From Pseudorasbora parva (taxonomy: Eukaryota; Chordata; Actinopteri; Cypriniformes; Gobionidae): 64,000 nt of DNA. Under the pieces are notes generated by a model. That model did no database searches. It was not told the DNA's origin and saw only the letters and a program-made list of their open reading frames with translations. A program made the translations under genes and the position numbers. Where the stretch lies: positions 3,779,446 to 3,843,445 of the forward strand of contig NC_090172.1 of the NCBI RefSeq assembly GCF_024679245.1, given 5' to 3'. This document shows positions 58,534 through 64,000 of the stretch, one piece after another (position 1 is the first letter of the stretch; each line of letters begins with the position of its first letter).

Positions 58534-58761
58534 TTAATCAACAAAATATTGTTTATTTATTTCAGTCCAGCAGACCAGTGCAATGTTTGCCATTAAGTGT
58601 AGCAGAAGCATATTTGTGATATTTGAGGCTCGATGTGCTGCGGTGATACGCAAATTCCTTGTTGTATAGCGTGCACACAACCATGCTCTTGACGACGCTT
58701 CCATTCTTTCGTTTTTTAAAACAAAATTTCCCATCCACGGGGCCAAGCAAAGCAGTCTCAT
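58534..58761 (-). pseudogene. Remnant of a hAT transposase BED zinc finger
   Basis: In the frame read from 58801 the text KSMVVCTLYNKEFAYHRSTS then SLKYHKYASATLNGKHC resembles the BED zinc finger that begins many hAT transposases (Cys-x2-Cys, then His-x4-His). Here the second Cys is Tyr (CTLY), which would abolish zinc binding. The RNase-H-like catalytic domain is missing. The upstream end of the frame is interrupted by a small palindrome at 58792-58906. Confidence 0.65.
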
Positions 58762-58791
58762 CAGCTTCTTCGTTCATGTTCACGCATGCCC

Positions 58792-58906
58792 TGCGTCTCA
58801 ATCAGCTCCCTAGTTCCCTAGTGAGGGCACTGATCAAGACATAAGTCAATGGGCTGACTCCCTGATCAGTGCCCTGACTACTGAACTAGGGAGCGGATTG
58901 AGACGC
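58792..58906. mobile_element. 115-bp palindromic element inserted in the hAT element
   Basis: The ends 'tgcgtctcaatc' and 'gattgagacgca' are exact inverses, and the arms ('agctccctagtt' and 'aactagggagc') nearly close the hairpin. 'ccc' flanks both sides. Confidence 0.75.
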
Positions 58907-59084
58907 ACCCATGGCTTGTTGTTGTAGTTGTCGCGCTAGTTGGTGTTCCAGTATAATCGGTCCGTCGAAACTGATTCATTGAAAAACGTTCCCGGTTCCG
59001 TTTTTATTTTTTTGCGTAATTAATTAACGCGTTAAAGTTACGTAATTAATTAATCTTAATAAACGCGTTAAAGTCCCGGCCCTA

Positions 59085-59696
59085 ATTATTATTATTATTA
59101 TTACGTGCAGCTATATTGTTATGCAGCAGTATTAATTTGAGAAGTGTTCATTTGTGGTATTAATTGGAGTTGCCTATCAGTGAGTTCATAATGTAACACA
59201 TTTAATAGCATAGGCCTATTATACAAAAATTGTATTATTACATGAGCTCACATTTTTATTACATTATTACTTATCACATTACTGTTACTGTGTGAAATTG
59301 TGTCAAACCGTATGAGTTAATCTAGTTGTTTTTTGTTGTGGTATTTTTGTTAAAATTTAATTTAAAAAAAAATGTGTTAATAGTATGCAGCTGCAACAGA
59401 ATGTTTTTGCAAAAACCCAATGTTTGAATGTATTTTTCTTGGAAATTGAATACAATATTTGGAATTGATGAGCAGAATTTGAGTTGCTCAAATTCAAACG
59501 ATACCCAATCCTACTCCAGACCTTTGAATTATTGAAAAATAATGCTTTGCATTGCGGCCACATCATTTTCCAATAATTCAACAAGCCATAGTTAATTATA
59601 CCCTAATTATTTGTTAAGTTAAACTTTTTAGTCCCTTACCAACTGTTCATAGTGCAGCAGCACAATATATCCCTTGCTTTGCGATTTATATCTTAC
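59085..59696. other. enosf1 intron stretch, nothing firm
   Basis: AT-rich intron between the hAT element and the enosf1 exon at 59697. No feature recognised. Confidence 0.5.
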
Positions 59697-59778
59697 CTTT
59701 GGTGGCATGTAGTGGGCGTTTCTGATGATGGTGGGACTTTTGAAGTGTTCATGCAGATGATCCACATACTCGCACATC
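59697..59778 (-). CDS. enosf1: enosf1 exon with MCEYVDHLHEHF
   Basis: 82 bp (phase 2 entry, phase 0 exit) between 'tattaaag' and 'gtaaga' on the minus strand. It encodes MCEYVDHLHEHFKSPTIIRN then AHYMPPK, matching human VCEYVDHLHEHFKYP and YMPPK by recollection. The Glu of MCEY lies 31 residues after the catalytic His in the previous exon, the spacing I recall between His351 and Glu382 in bacterial L-fuconate dehydratase, so it is probably an active-site residue. Confidence 0.93.
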
Positions 59779-59959
59779 CTTTAATACATACAGAGCAAAA
59801 ACTCAACTCAATGAACTCACTGATTTGAAGAAATTGTTCAACCAAAACTAAAATTACTCCAAAAATGCAGTCATTTTTAACTCTGGTGCATCAAGACTTC
59901 AAAGCATTACACAAAAAGAAAGAAAGCAAAGGAATACACACATTTTTCAGTACACATAC

Positions 59960-60059
59960 CTATTATTTAAACTAGCAGACACTGAAATGTAGTCGAATAA
60001 AATGAGGTGCTGAACAAGCTCACACAGTCCCACACCCCCGGCATGAGGACACACCGGAA
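59960..60059 (-). CDS. enosf1: enosf1 exon with catalytic His (CPHAGGVG)
   Basis: 100 bp (phase 1 entry, phase 2 exit) between 'gtgttcag' and 'gtatgt' on the minus strand. It encodes [20 protein letters not shown] then [13 protein letters not shown]. The His of CPHAGG is the general acid/base of the His-Asp dyad in the mandelate-racemase-type enolase subgroup. Human has, as I recall, SASLENR where this fish has SASLNNR. Next to it lies a 91-bp intron. Confidence 0.95.
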
Positions 60060-60150
60060 CTGAACACAAGAACAAGACATACCAAATCAAGACGGTAATC
60101 ATTCCTGTATTTCATAGATAAGCTTAAGAGACACGAGACATTTGATTTAC

Positions 60151-60280
60151 CGTTGAACTTAGCAGCCATGAGTATGATGGCGAGGTTTTCGTTCACACCG
60201 CCCACCCTACAGCTGTCAATCTGAACAAACTGAAGAGCCGAGGCCTGGAGGAACTGCTTGAACATCACTCTGTTATGGCA
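60151..60280 (-). CDS. enosf1: enosf1 exon with dyad Asp (QIDSCRVGG)
   Basis: 130 bp between 'tgtttgcag' and 'gtaaat' on the minus strand, exit phase 1. It encodes [20 protein letters not shown] then [19 protein letters not shown] and AKFN. The Asp of QID would pair with the catalytic His in the next exon. The match to human ENOSF1 (CHNRVIFKQLLQA by recollection) is close. Earlier exons with the metal-binding Asp/Glu residues and the catalytic lysines must be upstream, beyond the right edge of the window; I found none in 60281-64000. Confidence 0.94.
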
Positions 60281-61599
60281 CTGCAAACAGCACACAAAGA
60301 CACGAGGTCTTAAAATTAACTTTATTCAATGGAACACAAAAGGAGTTACTTTAAAATGATGTCAATGAGGACCAATGTTATTCCTAACATTCCTAAAAGT
60401 ATCTTTTTTGTGTACCGCAAAAGTATAGTTATAGGTTTATAGCAACCTTGGAAGGGTGATTGAATGATGACAGACATTTCATTTCTAGGTGAAATATTCC
60501 TTTAAAATGGCATTAATAGATAACAAAAGATTTCAATAACTGTTCATGCTATTGAAGAAACTCGTGTCTAAAGGCCCATTCACATCAAAGATGAACGATA
60601 TAGTTCTTAAAATCTTTATAAAAGTTAAAGAATAGCACACTAGGGGTGGGTGATATGGCAAAATATCATATCACATTCTTTTTCAGGCAGGATTACGATC
60701 CACGTTCTTATCACAATTATTTTTCACGTTGGTTTTTAAGACTATTTTGCAAGTAACTGAGCAGTACAGTTAAAGGCTGGAATACACTTCCCAGATTTTT
60801 GCCCCGATTTCCCCCCGATTTAGAGTCTGAACAAGTTGACGCTAGTTGACAAAAGTCAGAGCCAGTCTGCAGATTTGAGGCGACAGATTCCATGAAAACT
60901 CGCGTAGTATATCATGGCCATAGACTCTTGATTTTTTAGCTTCAGATTTTGATTTCATCCAGTCGGAGGATATTAAACATGTTTTATATTTTTAGCCGAT
61001 TTTAGAACACATGACGCATCGCGTCATCTTGAAATCACTGACTACAAGCCAAAGAAAATGTCAGTTTGACACGAATACATATTAATAAATTACATTTTCA
61101 TGTTTAAAAGTCTGTAGGTTAACATAAATGCAGATATAGGCCTAATTGTAATAATAAAAAACAAAATAATTATCAATTTTGCCAGCATGCGTGGCGTAAG
61201 CGTGGCGTTTCTGTTGTGCGTCAGCCGCGGGGCTGCTGCCTGCCGTTTTCTCTGTTTTTGCACACCAGAAGCGTGTCTGACGCGTCGCCCGCTGCTGCTG
61301 CTTTAAATTTACAGGGAAGCCCCATACTTAATGTTAAATATAAATATATTGCCTATTGATACAGCAAAGACAAATAATAATAATTAGCAAACCAAATTCA
61401 GAGGTAAACATTTGTCTTAATTTATTCATTATTATGTTACTATTTACCATTACGGGTTTTACATTAACGCTTTCCCGGGATACGTGTTTAAACGTGATCA
61501 AAGCGCGTCAATAGCTGCAAATTATTAATTGCATTACAATAAATGTTAACAGATTATTTAATAACGTAAACAGTCGCGTTACTCGATGCTCACGCATCT
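60281..61599. other. enosf1: Presumed enosf1 intron with hAT-like fragments
   Basis: A degenerate TTAA-type right end lies at 60450-60505 ('ttctaggtgaaatattcctt'). At about 60646 'actaggggtgggtgatatgg' is the start of a known type of hAT element, and at 61190-61300 'gcgtggcgtaagcgtggcgt' suggests another hAT piece. None is complete. No exon is seen. Confidence 0.45.
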
Positions 61600-61855
61600 C
61601 GTCTGTGTGAGACTCGAGTAGGAATCAAAACAGCAAAACTATTGTATAAGTAACTTCAATATTGTCAACGAAAGTAGTTCCAAACAAAGCCACACCAGAG
61701 CTTTTTATCCACGTGAGCTGGAACTTCATTAGTTTAACCATGCATTGTTAATATTGGAATCTGCAGAAGGCTTATGGCATGTTTATTGCTTGGTAGCTCA
61801 ATCCGGTTTAGCTCCACGTAGGCCTGTGCTATTTCTCTTTAACATGTCAAGCATG
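61600..61855 (+). mobile_element. Flank of the satellite, homologous to the element at 27.7-28.8 kb
   Basis: Read on this strand the sequence 'cacgtgagctggaacttcat', then 'catgtttattgctt' and 'gagtcagtgggcggggctac' matches, in the same order, the reverse complement of 28165 down to 27960 in the TTAA-type element. This flank is therefore probably part of a copy of that transposon family, lying in the opposite orientation. Confidence 0.7.
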
Positions 61856-62314
61856 AGTCAGTGGGCGGGGCTACAGAATTAGGCACGAGTCGGTGGGCGG
61901 GGCAACAGAATCTGGCGCGAGTCTGTGGGCGGGGCTACAGAATCAGGCACGAGTCGGTGGGCGGGGCTACAGAATCAGGCACGAGTCGGTGGGCGGGGCT
62001 ACAGAATCAGGCGCGAGTCGGTGGGCGGGGCTACAGTCGGTGGGCGGGGGTTCAGAATCAGGCGCGAGTCGGTGGGCGGGGCTACAGAATCAGGTGCGAG
62101 TCGGTGGGCTGGACTACAGAATCAGGCGCGAGTCGGTGGGCTGGACTACAGAATCAGGCGCGAGTCGGTGGGCGGGGCTACAGAATCAGGTGCGAGTCGG
62201 TGGGCTGGACTACAGAATCAGGCGCGAGTCGGTGGGCGGGGCTACAGAATCAGGCGCGAGTCGGTGGGCGGGGCTACAGAATCAGGTGCGAGTCGGTGGG
62301 CTGGACTACAGAAT

Positions 62315-62645
62315 AGAGGTCTTCACGGGGCACCCGAGACCCGTGGACCCGGGATCCGACCCGGGACCCGTACGGGTTCGGGTCTATTTTTTAAATGGTC
62401 AGCCGGGTCCGGGTCGGGTCCTAATCTATTACTTCGGTTCCCGGGTCTGTTAATGTTGTAGCCTATGTAATACGTCAATCGGACTCGGAGAACACCTGGC
62501 CGTGAGAGTCAGCGCGGCTTGTGTGTTTTGTGTAACTTACAAATTGCTAAATTAGGATAAGAAAAGTGTGAGCCGGGAAATGAGGTTTAGAAATACACAA
62601 CAACAACATAAACACAAGCGCTCTCTCGGCGCTATCAGATATCAG
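62315..62645 (+). repeat. First 330-bp spacer in the satellite (hAT-like end)
   Basis: It begins 'agaggtcttcacggggcacc' and continues with 'cgggatccgacccgggaccc', which resembles the end of a fish hAT element. It ends 'cgctatcagatatcaggcgg', where the 32-bp units resume. Differs from the second copy at only a few bases. Confidence 0.85.
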
Positions 62646-63108
62646 GCGGGGCTACAGAATCAGGCGCGAGTCGGTGGGGGGGGCTACAGAATCAGGCACG
62701 AGTCGGTGGGCTGGACTACAGAATCAGGCGCGAGTCGGTGGGCGGGGCTACAGAATCAGGCGCGAGTAGGTGGGGGGGGCTACAGAATCAGGTGCGAGTC
62801 GGTGGGCTGGACTACAGAATCAGGCGCGAGTCGGTGGGCGGGGCTACAGAATCAGGCGCGAGTCGGTGGACGGGGCTACAGAATCAGGAGCGAGTCGGTG
62901 GGCGGGGCTACAGAATCAGGCGCGAGTCGGTGGCGGGGGCTACAGAATCAGGTGCGAGTCGGTGGGCTGGACTACAGAATCAGGCGCGAGTCGGTGGGCG
63001 GGGCTACAGAATCAGGCGCGAGTCGGTGGGCGGGGCTACAGAATCAGGCGTGAGTCGGTGGGCGGGGCTACAGAATCAGGTGCGAGTCGGTGGGCTGGAC
63101 TACAGAAT

Positions 63109-63439
63109 AGAGGTCTTCACGGGGCACCCGAGACCCGTGGACCCGGGATCCGACCCGGGACCCGTACGGGTTCGGGTCTATTTTTTAAATGGTCAGCCGG
63201 GTCCGGGTCGGGTCCGAATCTATTACTTCGGTTCCTGGGTCTGTTAATGTTGTAGCCTATGTAATACGTCAATCGGACTCGGAGAACACCTGGCCGTGAG
63301 AGTCAGCGCGGCTTGTGTGTTTTGTGTAACTTACAAATTGCTAAATTAGGATAAGAAAAGTGTGAGCCGGGAAATGAGGTTTAGAAAAACACAACAACAA
63401 CAAAAACACAAGCGCTCTCTCGGCGCTATCAGATATCAG
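63109..63439 (+). repeat. Second 330-bp spacer in the satellite
   Basis: Same start and end as the first spacer. Differences noticed: gggtccgaatc for gggtcctaatc, ttcctggg for ttcccggg, and three A/T changes near 63386-63402. Confidence 0.85.
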
Positions 63440-64000
63440 GCGGGGCTACAGAATCAGGCGCGAGTCGGTGGTGGGGGGGCTACAGAATCAGGTGCGAGTC
63501 GGTGGGCTGGACTACAGAATCAGGCGCGAGTCGGTGGGCGGGGCTACAGAATCAGGCGCGAGTCGGTGGGGGGGGCTACAGAATCAGGTGCGAGTCGGTG
63601 GGGGGGGCTACAGAATCAGGCGCGAGTCGGTGGGCTGGACTACAGAATCAGGTGCGAGTCGGTGGGGGGGGGGCTACAGAATCAGGCGCGAGTCGGTGGG
63701 CTGGACTACAGAATCAGGTGCGAGTCGGTGGGCTGGACTACAGAATCAGGTGCGAGTCGGTGGGCTGGACTACAGAATCAGGTGCGAGTCGGTGGGGGGG
63801 GGGCTACAGAATCAGGCGCGAGTCGGTGGGGGGGGGCTACAGAATCAGGCGCGAGTCGGTGGGCTGGACTACAGAATCAGGTGCGAGTCGGTGGGGGGGG
63901 CTACAGAATCAGGCGCGAGTCGGTGGGCTGGACTACAGAATCAGGTGCGAGTCGGTGGGCTGGACTACAGAATCAGGCGCGAGTCGGTGGGGGGGGGCTA

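Larger units (their letters stand above)
58361..59084 (-). mobile_element. hAT-like element with 8-bp ATTATTAT duplication
   Basis: The ends 'tagggccgggact' and 'agtcccggcccta' are inverse copies. The flanks carry attattat on both sides (58353-58360 and 59085-59092), though the target is low complexity. A minus-strand remnant of a BED zinc-finger transposase lies within. The element lies in the last enosf1 intron. Confidence 0.85.
61856..64000 (+). repeat. 32-bp satellite array with higher-order 794-bp period
   Basis: The unit is gcgagtcggtgggcggggct followed by acagaatcaggc (32 bp). A second unit type has gggctggact in place of gggcggggct, and a third gggggggct-type forms dominate after 63550. 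Two spacers of about 330 bp interrupt the array (62315-62645 and 63109-63439) and are 794 bp apart. Because 32 is not divisible by three, all three frames stay open over several hundred bases; these are not genes. The array continues past the window edge. Confidence 0.96.

Noticed and set aside
60281..61855. Search for the next upstream enosf1 exon (metal-ligand Asp/Glu region)
   Set aside because: No minus-strand segment with the expected pattern and splice sites was seen; it is presumed right of the window.
61861..63255. Open frames of 150-190 codons in all three plus-strand frames (repeats such as ESVGGATESGASRWAGL)
   Set aside because: A 32-bp unit without stops keeps three frames open; frame shifts between unit types and the array structure explain them.
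61856..64000. Regular 32-bp repeats that could look like a CRISPR array
   Set aside because: The units are directly adjacent, with no unique spacers between them, and the genome is a vertebrate's.

Overview
This is a eukaryotic window, almost certainly from a cyprinid fish (zebrafish, carp or goldfish relative). It is AT-rich and intron-rich. It is packed with repeats I recognise from cyprinid genomes, such as several copies of the palindromic element with ends TTAAAGGGATAGTTCACC, Tc1 elements, many hAT-like miniature elements and long CA, CT and CAG tracts. No CRISPR, operon or other prokaryotic structure is present. No rRNA gene or intact tRNA gene was seen.

Two host genes are supported, in tail-to-tail arrangement. 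The plus strand carries the last eight recognisable exons of adamts7 (12137 to 40075): the end of one thrombospondin type-1 repeat (TSR), two more TSRs, a 1.6 kb mucin-like exon, four more TSRs and the PLAC domain with its stop codon. All exons are open, every intron is GT-AG and all phases agree. The upstream part of the gene lies left of the window. The minus strand carries the last four coding exons of enosf1 (60280 down to 57218), an enolase-superfamily L-fuconate dehydratase, followed by an AATAAA signal. Its upstream exons lie right of the window.

Layout: 1-12136, presumed adamts7 intron with miniature elements, a nearly intact Tc1 element and a dead LINE; 12137-12598, two adamts7 exons; 12599-16421, an intron with a 2.85 kb CAG-rich array; 16422-18059, the mucin exon; 18060-22193, a triple-nested transposon and large hairpin elements; 22194-25297, five-exon TSR block; 25298-39926, a 14.6 kb last intron full of repeats that ends in a CT tract just before the PLAC exon; 40076-57080, intergenic space made largely of nested transposons, including a full-length BEL/Pao retrotransposon with indistinguishable LTRs and an uninterrupted 2004-residue polyprotein; 57080-60280, enosf1; 60281-64000, presumed enosf1 intron ending in a 32-bp satellite array that runs off the window.

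The most interesting observations are: (a) the 32-bp satellite at 61.86-64.0 kb appears to have grown from a three-copy minisatellite inside a transposon family whose unexpanded copy lies at 27.7-28.8 kb; (b) the young BEL element inside a four-level nest; (c) the giant CAG array with higher-order structure in adamts7; (d) transposon and CT insertions immediately next to adamts7 splice acceptors. I found no convincing new protein-coding system. Family names and comparisons to mammalian proteins come from memory, not from a search.
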